Below are positions 1-7,080 of a DNA stretch of 64,000 nt, one piece after another. The stretch lies in contig NZ_CP155449.1 of assembly GCF_040518285.1 (NCBI RefSeq), positions 1,364,001 through 1,428,000 of the forward strand, read 5' to 3'. The notes beneath the pieces were generated by a model, which did no database searches, was not told the DNA's origin, and saw nothing but the letters and a program-made list of their open reading frames with translations. The position numbers were made by a program, and so were the translations under genes. The first letter of the stretch is position 1; the number at the start of each line of letters is the position of its first letter. Source of the stretch: Knoellia sp. S7-12 (GTDB lineage: Bacteria; Actinomycetota; Actinomycetes; Actinomycetales; Dermatophilaceae).

Positions 1-139
1 GGTGACGTCCGACGGCCCGGTGACCAAGGCGTGGCTCGAGGACGGCACGTGGGAGGTCGACATCGCCGGCAGGCGCATCCCGGCGAGGGTCTCGCTCCGA
101 CCGCTCTACGACCCGACGAGCGCCCGCGTCCGCACCTGA
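1..139 (+). CDS. C-terminal fragment of a GcvT-C-domain (aminomethyltransferase / dimethylglycine oxidase-like) protein
   Basis: Only the last 45 codons are in the window, read from position 2 and stopping at TGA 137-139. The peptide includes DIAGRRIPARV followed by PLYDP and ends ARVRT. This is the usual end of the small beta-barrel domain that closes glycine-cleavage T proteins and the folate-binding half of dimethylglycine/sarcosine oxidases, where a G-x-x-x-x-A-R-V strand precedes a P-L-Y/F-D-P motif. The parent enzyme would move a one-carbon unit to tetrahydrofolate, but the catalytic part lies upstream of the window. I cannot say whether the full protein is GcvT itself or an FAD oxidoreductase fusion. 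The next gene is on the opposite strand. Confidence 0.6.
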   Translation, partial: VTSDGPVTKAWLEDGTWEVDIAGRRIPARVSLRPLYDPTSARVRT

Positions 140-192
140 GCGCAGCAGACCTGAGAGCCTCCCGATCGGCGGGTCGGTGGATCTGCTCGGCG

Positions 193-807
193 TCAGGTCA
201 GGGCGGGCACTCCGGGTCCCCCCACGTCGGCCAGTGCCTCACGGCGACCCGAGACGACGAGCAGGAGCGACAGGACGGTGCCGCTGACCTCGGGCCCGTC
301 GCCGATGACCACGTCGGCATCCGTGGCGCGCAGGGTCACGCCGGCGACGCGCTGTTTGCCGCCACCCATGCCGACCGATGTCCGGGCCTGATAGCGCAGC
401 GACCGCTCGACGGCCTCGGGCGAGTAGGCCCGAGGGAGGCCGAGGGGTCGCCGGATGTCTTCGCCGTGGACGACCTCCTCGACGAGACGGCTGTCGAGCG
501 GTGCAGGTGGTCCGGACCGGCGGTCGGCCACCGCGCGTAGCCCCTCGAGGGTGTCGGCGGACGAGGCGCCCAGCTCGCTGGCCACACCCATCGCATTCTG
601 CCGGTCGAAGTCGAAGCGGGCTCGGGCCATGGCGACAACGAACCCGAGCCTGGTCGTGCGGGCGTTGTGGACCAGATGGGCCGCCACCTCCCTCACGGTC
701 CAGTCGCCGCACAGCGACTGCTGACGCCACTGGGCCTCGTCGAGACCCGAGAGGTCCCGGATGAGGGCCACCCGCTCCGCGTGCACCATGTCCCACGTGT
801 CACTCAT
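193..807 (-). CDS. Maleylpyruvate isomerase / mycothiol-dependent enzyme family (DinB-fold) protein
   Basis: The 204-residue protein opens with a DinB/MDMPI N-terminal helical bundle. It contains SLCGDWTVREVAAHLVHNAR near residues 31-50, with the W-T-V-x-E-V-x-A-H-L signature whose His is a metal ligand in this superfamily. A second characteristic segment, RLVEEVVHGEDIRRPLG, lies near 107-123 and supplies the H-x-x-D pair. Members use a divalent metal and, in actinobacteria, often the thiol mycothiol for isomerisation or detoxification. The substrate here is unknown. The length is typical of the shorter TIGR03083-type members. It is transcribed away from the zinc-ribbon-like gene at 869, with about 60 bases between them that must hold both promoters. 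Confidence 0.75.
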   Translation of the reverse strand: MSDTWDMVHAERVALIRDLSGLDEAQWRQQSLCGDWTVREVAAHLVHNARTTRLGFVVAMARARFDFDRQNAMGVASELGASSADTLEGLRAVADRRSGPPAPLDSRLVEEVVHGEDIRRPLGLPRAYSPEAVERSLRYQARTSVGMGGGKQRVAGVTLRATDADVVIGDGPEVSGTVLSLLLVVSGRREALADVGGPGVPALT

Positions 808-868
808 GTCAGCACCCTCTCAGGCGCCGGTGACAGTGGCTCCGGGACGAATCTGCGACGCTTGACCC

Positions 869-1168
869 ATGCCTCGCGCCAACCGACGACGTCCCGACGA
901 CGTGCCCCTCGCGATGGGGCGCCTCGGTCGCGGTGGCACGACCACCGAGTCGTATGCCGGTCAGCGCTGGACGGTGCGGCGTCTCACCGGTGAGTCCTCG
1001 GAACGCGCCTACATGTGCCCCGGCTGCGAGCAGGACGTTGTGCCGGGAACGCCTCACGTCGTCGCCTGGCCCGAGGAAGGGGTCGGCGGGGTCGGGGACC
1101 GTCGGCACTGGCACACTCCGTGCTGGGCCGCGCGCGAGCGTCGACACCCGCGGGGCGCAATCCGCTGA
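869..1168 (+). CDS. Small conserved actinobacterial zinc-ribbon-like protein
   Basis: A 99-residue basic protein. The core reads AYMCPGCEQDVVPGTPHVVAW and then RRHWHTPCWAAR. The C-P-G-C pair followed by H...W-H-T-P-C-W is a plausible zinc-binding set resembling HNH/zinc-ribbon knuckles. Very similar small proteins occur widely in actinobacteria and are often mislabelled ATP/GTP-binding; I see no Walker motif here. Function is unknown, and binding of nucleic acid is only a guess from its basic N-terminus (PRANRRRPDD). It precedes the AI-2E permease by about 40 bases and may share its transcript. Confidence 0.65.
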   Translation: MPRANRRRPDDVPLAMGRLGRGGTTTESYAGQRWTVRRLTGESSERAYMCPGCEQDVVPGTPHVVAWPEEGVGGVGDRRHWHTPCWAARERRHPRGAIR

Positions 1169-1209
1169 CCTGCGGTGATCCCCGATAGGTTAGCGATCGA
1201 GGAGGCCAC

Positions 1210-2526
1210 GTGAACCTGAGCTGGGGCAAGAACTCGGTGCGCGGCTGGCGTGAGTATCGCCAGCGTCAGCGCGCCGCTCTGCGTGAGAGCAACCGCATCC
1301 GCTACGAGGACGAGCACCTCGAGCGGAGCCTCATGAACGACGTCCTCGGCGATGAGAGCGACGCACCAGCGGGAGCCGAGGAGTCCGGCGCAGCCGGGGC
1401 CACCGGAGCAGACGCTGCGGACGCGACCGCCGGGCGTCGTGCCCCCGACAGTTCCGGGATGACCCAGTTCGGCGAGATGGGCCGTCCCATGAACCGACAC
1501 TCACCCTTCTATCTCGGCTTCGTCGGCGCGCTCGGTGCCCTCCTCGCCATTGGTCTCTGGCATTCGCTCGGACGGCTTGCGACGACCCTCACCATCCTCG
1601 TCGTCGCGCTGTTCCTCACGCTCGCGCTCAACCCGCTGGTCGAGTGGCTGGGCCGCCGCGGCCTCAAGCGTTCACTGTCGGTGGGCATCGTCTTCCTCGG
1701 CGTGGTCGTCGTCTTCATCCTTCTCGGTCTGCTCGTCTTCCCCCCTGTGGTCAGCCAGGGCAGTGAGCTCGTCCAGCAGGCTCCCACCTATCTGGACCGG
1801 ATTCTCAACACGTCCTGGGTCCAGGAGCTCGACAAGAACTACGACGTGGTCGACAAGATCAACGAGGAGTTCAACAAGCGCCTCACCGACGAGACCTTCA
1901 TCAGCTCGGTACTCGGCGGAGTCCTCGGAGCCGGCCGAGCGGTCCTCAACGGGGTCTTCCAGACCTTCACGATCCTCATCCTCACGCTCTACTTCCTCGC
2001 GGCACTGCCCAAGATGAAGCGGACGGCCAATGCCATGGTGCCGGCGAGCCGCCGCAACCGCTTCGCGCAGCTGAGCGAGGAGATCATGCGGCGCACGGGC
2101 TCCTACGCCATCGGGCAGGTGTCGATCGCCACGATCAACGCGATCCTGAGCTACCTGATGATGTCGGTGCTCGGCATCCCGTATGGCGCGGTGCTCGCCG
2201 TGCTCACCGGCTTCCTCGGGCTCATCCCGATGGTCGGCGCGAGCCTCGGAGCCACGCTGGTGTGCCTCGTGGCGTTCTTCGACGAGCCCCGGGTCGCGCT
2301 CATCGCAGCGATCTACTACCTCGTCTACCAACAGATCGAGAACTACGTCATCGCCCCCAAGATCATGCAGCGCACCGTCTCGGTGCCCGGCGCCCTCACG
2401 GTGGTCGCAGCTCTTGCGGGCGGCACCCTGCTCGGCGTGCTCGGTGCGTTGCTCGCCATCCCGGTGGCTGCTGCGCTGCTGCTCCTCGTCGACGAGGTGC
2501 TCATCCCTCGCCAGCGTCACCAATAG
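1210..2526 (+). CDS. AI-2E family (PerM/UPF0118) membrane transporter
   Basis: A 438-residue integral membrane protein starting at GTG 1210 behind a GAGGAGG ribosome-binding site at about 1198-1204. An unusually long cytoplasmic N-terminus (about residues 1-95, acidic and Ala/Gly-rich) precedes the first membrane pair (YLGFVGALGALLAIGLW and TTLTILVVALFLTLALNPLV). A hydrophobic segment follows (VGIVFLGVVVVFILLGLLVF), then a soluble helical region, and then the C-terminal block of hydrophobic helices typical of the family (LIPMVGASLGATLVCLVAFF, with the YLVYQQIENYVIAPKI motif). Family members are annotated as exporters of AI-2, but several act as Na+/H+ antiporters, so the substrate is open. 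It ends at a convergent junction with ccrA. Confidence 0.85.
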   Translation: MNLSWGKNSVRGWREYRQRQRAALRESNRIRYEDEHLERSLMNDVLGDESDAPAGAEESGAAGATGADAADATAGRRAPDSSGMTQFGEMGRPMNRHSPFYLGFVGALGALLAIGLWHSLGRLATTLTILVVALFLTLALNPLVEWLGRRGLKRSLSVGIVFLGVVVVFILLGLLVFPPVVSQGSELVQQAPTYLDRILNTSWVQELDKNYDVVDKINEEFNKRLTDETFISSVLGGVLGAGRAVLNGVFQTFTILILTLYFLAALPKMKRTANAMVPASRRNRFAQLSEEIMRRTGSYAIGQVSIATINAILSYLMMSVLGIPYGAVLAVLTGFLGLIPMVGASLGATLVCLVAFFDEPRVALIAAIYYLVYQQIENYVIAPKIMQRTVSVPGALTVVAALAGGTLLGVLGALLAIPVAAALLLLVDEVLIPRQRHQ

Positions 2527-2554
2527 GTTCGCTCCGGACCGTTCCGCGACGCTT

Positions 2555-2647
2555 GCGCCCTCCGGTGGGCGCTCAGCGACACGCCTCTCGCAGACCGTTC
2601 GGCTCTCGTACACAGGCCGACGTCCCGACGCGCCCACCGGAGGGCGC
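2555..2647. repeat. Interrupted inverted repeat with 18-nt perfect arms
   Basis: The left arm at 2555-2572 (GCGCCCTCCGGTGGGCGC) and the right arm at 2630-2647 are exact reverse complements, separated by 57 bases. Each arm is itself nearly self-complementary (GCGCCC...GGGCGC), so each can form a small hairpin as well. It lies between the convergent AI-2E gene and ccrA, upstream of a compact terminator hairpin. A bidirectional transcription stop is the simplest role; a REP-like repeat is possible. Confidence 0.7.
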
Positions 2648-2676
2648 CACGCGTCGCTCGCACGGGTTCAGGAGAA

Positions 2677-2708
2677 ACCAGCCCACCGGCATACGCAGGT
2701 GGGCTGGT
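2677..2708. terminator. Bidirectional hairpin terminator between the AI-2E gene and ccrA
   Basis: ACCAGCCCACC (2677-2687) pairs perfectly with GGTGGGCTGGT (2698-2708) around a 10-base loop that contains GGCATAC, one copy of the over-represented octamer family. There is no strong T-run, as is common in high-GC actinobacteria. It sits 15 bases beyond the ccrA stop codon. Confidence 0.7.
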
Positions 2709-2723
2709 CCTGTGGCTTGAGGG

Positions 2724-4064
2724 TCAGGCGTCGCGGAAGCGGTTGATCTCGGTCTCGTACTTGGCGCGCTTCTCGGGATCGGTGATGCCGAGGCCGGCCT
2801 CCGGAGCGAGAGTGAGGACGCCGACCTTGCCCTGGTGCAGGTTCTTGTGGACGTCCAGCGCGGCCTGGCCGACCTCGTCCATCGGGTAGGTCTTGGACAG
2901 TGTGGGGTGGATGAGGCCGCGGTTGATGAGCTCGTTGGCCTCCCACGCCTCGCGGTAGTTCGCGAAGTGCGAAGAGAGGATGCGCTTGAGGTTCATCCAG
3001 AGGTAGCGGTTGTCGTACTCGTGCATGAAGCCCGAGGTCGACGCGCAGGTGACGATCGTGCCGCCCTTGCGCGCCACATAGACACTGGCGCCGAAGGTCT
3101 CTCGACCCGGGTGCTCGAAGACGATGTCGACATCGTGGCCCCCCGTGAGCTCACGGATCTTCTTGCCGAGGCGCTGCCACTCCTTGGGGTCCTGCTCGGT
3201 GTTCTCGTCGTTCCAGAACCGGTATCCCTCAGCGTTGCGGTCGATGATCAGCTCGGCGCCCATCGCCCGGCAGATTTCGGCCTTCTCGGGCGAGGAGACG
3301 ACGCAGATCGGCGTCGCCCCGGCGGCGAGCGCCATCTGCGTCGCGTAGGAACCCAGGCCGCCGGAGGCGCCCCAGATCAGGACGCGGTCTCCGAGCTTGA
3401 GGGCGGCGCCGTTCTTGGAGATCAACTGACGGTATGCCGTGCTGTTCACCAGACCGGGGGAGGCTGCCTCCTCCCAGCTCAGGTGCGTCGGCTTGGGCAT
3501 GAGCTGGTTGGTCTTGACGATCGCGAGCTCGGCGAGGCCACCGAAGTTGGTCTCGAAGCCCCAGATCCGCTGCTGCGGGTCGAGCATCGTGTCGTTGTGG
3601 CCGTCAGCGTCCTCGAGCTCGACGGACAGGCAGTGGGCGACGACCTCCGTGCCGACCTTCCACTTGCCGACGCCCGGGCCGGTGCGGAGCACGACGCCAG
3701 CGAGGTCGGAACCCACGATGTGGTAGGGCAGGTCGTGGCGCTTCGCGTATTCGGAGGTGCGGCCGTAGCGCTCGAGGAAGCCGAAGGTCGAGACCGGCTC
3801 GAAGATGGAAGTCCACACGGTGTTGTAGTTGATGGCACTGGCCATGACCGCGACCAGGGCCTCGCCCGGAGCGAGCTCGGGGACGGGAACGTCGTCGATG
3901 TGGAGGGACTTGCGCGGGTCCTTCTCCTTGGCGGTCAGACCCTCGAACATGCCCACCTCGTCCTTGTGGACGGTCACCGCCCGGTAGGTGGCGGGGATGG
4001 AGAGGTTCGCGTAGGTCTCCTCGGTGCGGTCACCGCTGAGGATGGCGTCGCGGATCTGGTCCAT
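2724..4064 (-). CDS. ccrA: Crotonyl-CoA carboxylase/reductase
   Basis: Zinc-less medium-chain dehydrogenase that reductively carboxylates crotonyl-CoA with NADPH and CO2 to ethylmalonyl-CoA. I start it at ATG 4064 (446 residues) because AAGGAG lies 11 bases upstream and because the longer reading frame would run through a repeat-like spacer. The Rossmann motif GASGGLGS is at about 232-239. The four residues that anchor CO2 in characterised Ccr enzymes are present: Asn81 (SAINYNTVW), Phe170-Glu171 (IWGFETNFGG) and a His at about 366 (SSHFANYREAWE). The C-terminal MDEVGQAALDVHKNLHQGKV is typical. It is followed upstream by methylmalonyl-CoA epimerase on the same strand, fitting ethylmalonyl-CoA/methylmalonyl-CoA metabolism or production of ethylmalonyl extender units. 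No ethylmalonyl-CoA mutase is present in the window. Confidence 0.95.
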   Translation of the reverse strand: MDQIRDAILSGDRTEETYANLSIPATYRAVTVHKDEVGMFEGLTAKEKDPRKSLHIDDVPVPELAPGEALVAVMASAINYNTVWTSIFEPVSTFGFLERYGRTSEYAKRHDLPYHIVGSDLAGVVLRTGPGVGKWKVGTEVVAHCLSVELEDADGHNDTMLDPQQRIWGFETNFGGLAELAIVKTNQLMPKPTHLSWEEAASPGLVNSTAYRQLISKNGAALKLGDRVLIWGASGGLGSYATQMALAAGATPICVVSSPEKAEICRAMGAELIIDRNAEGYRFWNDENTEQDPKEWQRLGKKIRELTGGHDVDIVFEHPGRETFGASVYVARKGGTIVTCASTSGFMHEYDNRYLWMNLKRILSSHFANYREAWEANELINRGLIHPTLSKTYPMDEVGQAALDVHKNLHQGKVGVLTLAPEAGLGITDPEKRAKYETEINRFRDA

Positions 4065-4124
4065 GAGTGGTGGTGCTCCTTGATCTGGGTGGGTCAGGTC
4101 AGGTGATGCGTCGTGCTGGGACGG

Positions 4125-4169
4125 ATTGCGCAATCAGTGGGGTGAACCGACGTTTTGCGCAATAAGTCG
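4125..4169. repeat. Degenerate copy of the 'gcaataagtcg' inverted-repeat element
   Basis: ATTGCGCAA (4125-4133) pairs with TTGCGCAAT (4155-4163), and the right side continues AAGTCG. This is the same end (gcaataagtcg) that closes the two full elements at 18649-18713 and 30616-30681. The left arm has lost the matching CGACTT end and the loop is unlike theirs, so this looks like a decayed relative. It occupies the gap between the epimerase gene and ccrA. Confidence 0.45.
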
Positions 4170-4173
4170 GGGG

Positions 4174-4650
4174 TTAGTGGGTGGGGGTGGGGGCGGGTCC
4201 GTCGGAGGCGGGTTCGACGAGCTCGACGAGGATGCCGCCAGCGTCCTTGGGGTGGATGAAGTTCACCCGTGAGTTCGACGTACCGCGCTTGGGCTCGTCA
4301 TAGAGGAGGCGCAGGCCGCGCTCGCGCAGGGTCGCGCTCACGCCGTCGATGTCGGCAACGCGGTAGGCGACCTGCTGGACGCCGGGGCCGCTGCGGTCGA
4401 TGAACTTCGCGATGGTCGACTCGGGCGAAAGGGGCGCGAGCAGTTGGATGTGCGAGCCGGAGTCACCCACCGCCATCATCGCCTCGCGAACGCCTTGCTC
4501 CTCGTTGACCTCTGCGTGCGCCAGCGTCATGCCGTAGGTGTCGCGGTAGAACGCGATCGCCTCGTCGAGGTCGTGCACGGCGACGCCGACATGGTCGATC
4601 GCCGTGAACAGGGACGCGACCGAGGAGGCCCGAGGCTGGGTTGAACTCAT
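4174..4650 (-). CDS. mce: Methylmalonyl-CoA epimerase
   Basis: A 158-residue glyoxalase/VOC-fold protein that interconverts (2S)- and (2R)-methylmalonyl-CoA; related enzymes also accept ethylmalonyl-CoA. Motifs seen: AIDHVGVAVHDLDEAIAFY near residues 17-35, where the His is the first metal ligand, HIQLLAPLSP with the second ligand region, GPGVQQVAYRVADID with a conserved Gln/His region, and the terminal ILVELVEP Glu ligand. There is no Shine-Dalgarno sequence ahead of ATG 4650, but TAGTCT lies about 8 bases upstream of it, so the message may be leaderless. It is probably co-transcribed with ccrA and diverges from the thiolase gene at 4818. Confidence 0.9.
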   Translation of the reverse strand: MSSTQPRASSVASLFTAIDHVGVAVHDLDEAIAFYRDTYGMTLAHAEVNEEQGVREAMMAVGDSGSHIQLLAPLSPESTIAKFIDRSGPGVQQVAYRVADIDGVSATLRERGLRLLYDEPKRGTSNSRVNFIHPKDAGGILVELVEPASDGPAPTPTH

Positions 4651-4817
4651 GGGAGAAGACTAGGGAGGTGAGGGGGTGGCATACAGGTGTTGCGGGTGTG
4701 GTGATGGACACCTACGGGACGTCCGTCACAGCGCCGTTCTGCCCGGGACGGGGGAGTGGCTAGCATCATGGGAGCCCCTTGGGCACTCAAGCCCGACACC
4801 GACGTTGGAGGACCGCA

Positions 4818-6035
4818 GTGAGCACCGCCCCGACCCAGAACACCGACCCCACAGTCATCGTCGCGGGGGCGAGGACCCCGATGGGCCGCATGAGCGGCAG
4901 CCTCAAGGGCTTCAGTGGCTCCGACCTCGGGGGGTTCGCCATCAAGGGCGCCCTGGAGAAGTCGGGCGTCGAGCCCGAGGACGTCGACTACGTGATCATG
5001 GGCCAGGTCCTCACCGCAGGCGAGGGCCAGATCCCCGCCCGTCAGGCCGCCGTGAAGGCCGGTATCCCGATGAGCGTCCCGGCGCTCACAGTGAACAAGG
5101 TCTGCCTCTCCGGCATCGACGCCATTGCGCTCGCGGACCAGCTCATCCGTGCGGGTGAGTTCGAGGTCGTCGTCGCCGGTGGCCAGGAGTCGATGACCAA
5201 CGCTCCGCACCTGTTGCCCAAGAGCCGCGACGGCTACAAGTACGGCGACGTCACGCTGCAGGACTCGATGGCCTTCGACGGTCTCTATGACGTCCTCACC
5301 AACCAGGCCATGGGCTCGCTCACCGAGTCCCGCAACGTCGACGCGAGCGCGTTCACCCGCGAGGAGCAGGACGCCTTTGCCGCGCGCAGCCACCAGCTCG
5401 CCGCGAAGGCCTGGAAGGACGGGCTCTTTGACGACGAGGTCATCGCTGTGTCTGTCCCGCAGCGCAAGGGTGACCCGATCGAGTTCAAGGAGGACGAGGG
5501 CATCCGCGCCGACACCACCACCGAGTCGCTCTCGAAGCTCCGCCCGGCCTTCGCCAAGGAGGGCACCATCACCGCCGGCTCGGCCTCGCAGATCTCCGAC
5601 GGTGCCTGTGCCGTCGTCGTCATGAAGAAGTCCAAGGCGCAGGAGCTGGGCCTGTCCTGGCTCGCCGAGATCGGTGCCCACGGTGTCGTCGCCGGCCCCG
5701 ACTCGAGCCTGCAGAGCCAGCCCGCCAACGCGATCAAGAAGGCGTGCGAGCGCGCGGGCATCACGCCGGCCGACCTCACTGCCATCGAGATCAACGAGGC
5801 CTTCGCCGCAGTCGGCCTGGCCTCGACGAAGGAGCTCGGCGTCGACCCCGAGATCGTCAACCCCAACGGCGGAGCCATCGCCACGGGTCACCCGCTCGGC
5901 ATGTCGGGCGCCCGTGTCGTCCTCACCCTCGCCCACGAGCTCAAGCGTCGTGGCGGCGGCACCGGTGCGGCCGCCCTCTGTGGTGGTGGCGGTCAGGGCG
6001 ACGCCCTGCTCATCACCGTGCCCTCGGACAACTGA
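4818..6035 (+). CDS. Acetyl-CoA C-acetyltransferase (thiolase)
   Basis: A 405-residue type II (biosynthetic) thiolase, condensing two acetyl-CoA to acetoacetyl-CoA or the reverse. The start is GTG 4818 with GGAGGA at 4807-4812. The acyl-accepting cysteine is Cys96 in [12 protein letters not shown]. The C-terminal active-site blocks are [19 protein letters not shown] (His) and [12 protein letters not shown] (second Cys), and INEAFAA precedes them. In this context it would supply acetoacetyl-CoA on the route to crotonyl-CoA for CcrA, or serve fatty-acid/polyhydroxyalkanoate metabolism. It is followed 27 bases later by meaB on the same strand. Confidence 0.92.
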   Translation: MSTAPTQNTDPTVIVAGARTPMGRMSGSLKGFSGSDLGGFAIKGALEKSGVEPEDVDYVIMGQVLTAGEGQIPARQAAVKAGIPMSVPALTVNKVCLSGIDAIALADQLIRAGEFEVVVAGGQESMTNAPHLLPKSRDGYKYGDVTLQDSMAFDGLYDVLTNQAMGSLTESRNVDASAFTREEQDAFAARSHQLAAKAWKDGLFDDEVIAVSVPQRKGDPIEFKEDEGIRADTTTESLSKLRPAFAKEGTITAGSASQISDGACAVVVMKKSKAQELGLSWLAEIGAHGVVAGPDSSLQSQPANAIKKACERAGITPADLTAIEINEAFAAVGLASTKELGVDPEIVNPNGGAIATGHPLGMSGARVVLTLAHELKRRGGGTGAAALCGGGGQGDALLITVPSDN

Positions 6036-6062
6036 GCACCCCACCAACTCGTTGAGCGTCTG

Positions 6063-7070
6063 TTGAACCCAGGGTCCACCGCCATCGCGCAGACACCTCG
6101 CAGTGTCGACGTCCCCTCTCTCGTTGAGCAAGCGAGAGAGGGGCGTTCGCGTGCGGTGGCGAGGCTCATCTCGCTGGTCGAGGACGGTCACCCCGCGCTG
6201 CCCGAGGTCATGGCAGCGCTCGCGCAGCACACCGGCGGCGCCCACATCATCGGTCTCACGGGATCGCCAGGGGTGGGCAAGTCCACGACCACGGCGGCTC
6301 TCATCGCGGCTTTTCGCGCGCAGGGCAAGCGAGTCGCCGTTCTCGCGGTCGACCCGTCGTCGCCCTTCTCCGGTGGCGCGCTGCTCGGTGACCGCATCCG
6401 GATGGAGCAGCACGCCACGGATTCGGGTGTCTTCATCCGCTCGGTGGCCTCGCGTGGTCACCTCGGTGGGCTGTCGTTCGCGACCCCCCAGGTCCTGCGC
6501 GTCCTCGACGCCGCGGGGTTCGACGTCGTCCTGCTCGAGACCGTGGGAGTGGGGCAGTCCGAGGTCGAGGTCGCGGCCCGTGCTGACACGACCGTCGTCA
6601 TCGTGGCGCCGGGGATGGGCGACGGCATCCAGGCGGCCAAGGCGGGCATCCTCGAGATCGGCGACATCTTCGTCGTCAACAAGTCCGACCGGGACGGTGC
6701 CGACGACACCGTCCGCGATCTGCGGCACATGATCCAGCTCGGCAACCGCGAACGTTCCGTCGACTGGCGGACCCCGGTGGTGAGGACCGTCGCAAGCCGA
6801 GGCGACGGCATACCGGATCTTGTCGATTCTCTTGCGGCACACCGGGACTGGCTCACATCGTCCGGTGCGCTCACGGAGCGTCGGCGTCGGCGGGCACAGG
6901 CAGAGATCGAAGCCATCGCCCTCGCAACGCTGCGGCGTCGGCTCGGTGGGGACGGGGGTGGACTGGTGTCGGACGAACTTGCCAGCGCGGTCGCCTCCGG
7001 CGCAACCGATGTGTATGCCGCAGCGCACCAGGTCGTTGACCGGCTCACCGGGGAGCCCGAGCGCCAGTAG
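6063..7070 (+). CDS. meaB: MeaB/ArgK-type GTPase, acyl-CoA mutase chaperone
   Basis: A 335-residue G3E-family GTPase that protects and reloads adenosylcobalamin in methylmalonyl-CoA mutase and related mutases. The P-loop GSPGVGKST is at about 67-75. VDPSSPFSGGALLGDRIRM, FIRSVASRGHLGG, VVLLETVGVGQSEVEV and the guanine-specificity NKSD motif follow in family order. The start is TTG 6063 with no clear ribosome-binding site; the homologous region begins by VPSLVEQAREG, so the true start cannot be much later. Its presence beside thiolase, epimerase and Ccr implies an adenosylcobalamin-dependent mutase elsewhere in the genome. An 11-bp hairpin lies inside codons 17-27. Confidence 0.92.
   Translation: MNPGSTAIAQTPRSVDVPSLVEQAREGRSRAVARLISLVEDGHPALPEVMAALAQHTGGAHIIGLTGSPGVGKSTTTAALIAAFRAQGKRVAVLAVDPSSPFSGGALLGDRIRMEQHATDSGVFIRSVASRGHLGGLSFATPQVLRVLDAAGFDVVLLETVGVGQSEVEVAARADTTVVIVAPGMGDGIQAAKAGILEIGDIFVVNKSDRDGADDTVRDLRHMIQLGNRERSVDWRTPVVRTVASRGDGIPDLVDSLAAHRDWLTSSGALTERRRRRAQAEIEAIALATLRRRLGGDGGGLVSDELASAVASGATDVYAAAHQVVDRLTGEPERQ
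6113..6143 (+). repeat. Perfect hairpin inside the 5' coding region of meaB
   Basis: CCCCTCTCTCG (6113-6123) and CGAGAGAGGGG (6133-6143) are perfect complements around a 9-base loop, TTGAGCAAG. The decamer CTCGTTGAGC within it also occurs at 6048-6057, in the gap between the thiolase and meaB. The segment encodes VPSLVEQAREG, which fits the MeaB family, so it is coding. It may still fold in the mRNA and affect thiolase-meaB coupling. Confidence 0.5.
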
Positions 7071-7080
7071 CGTTGCCCGG

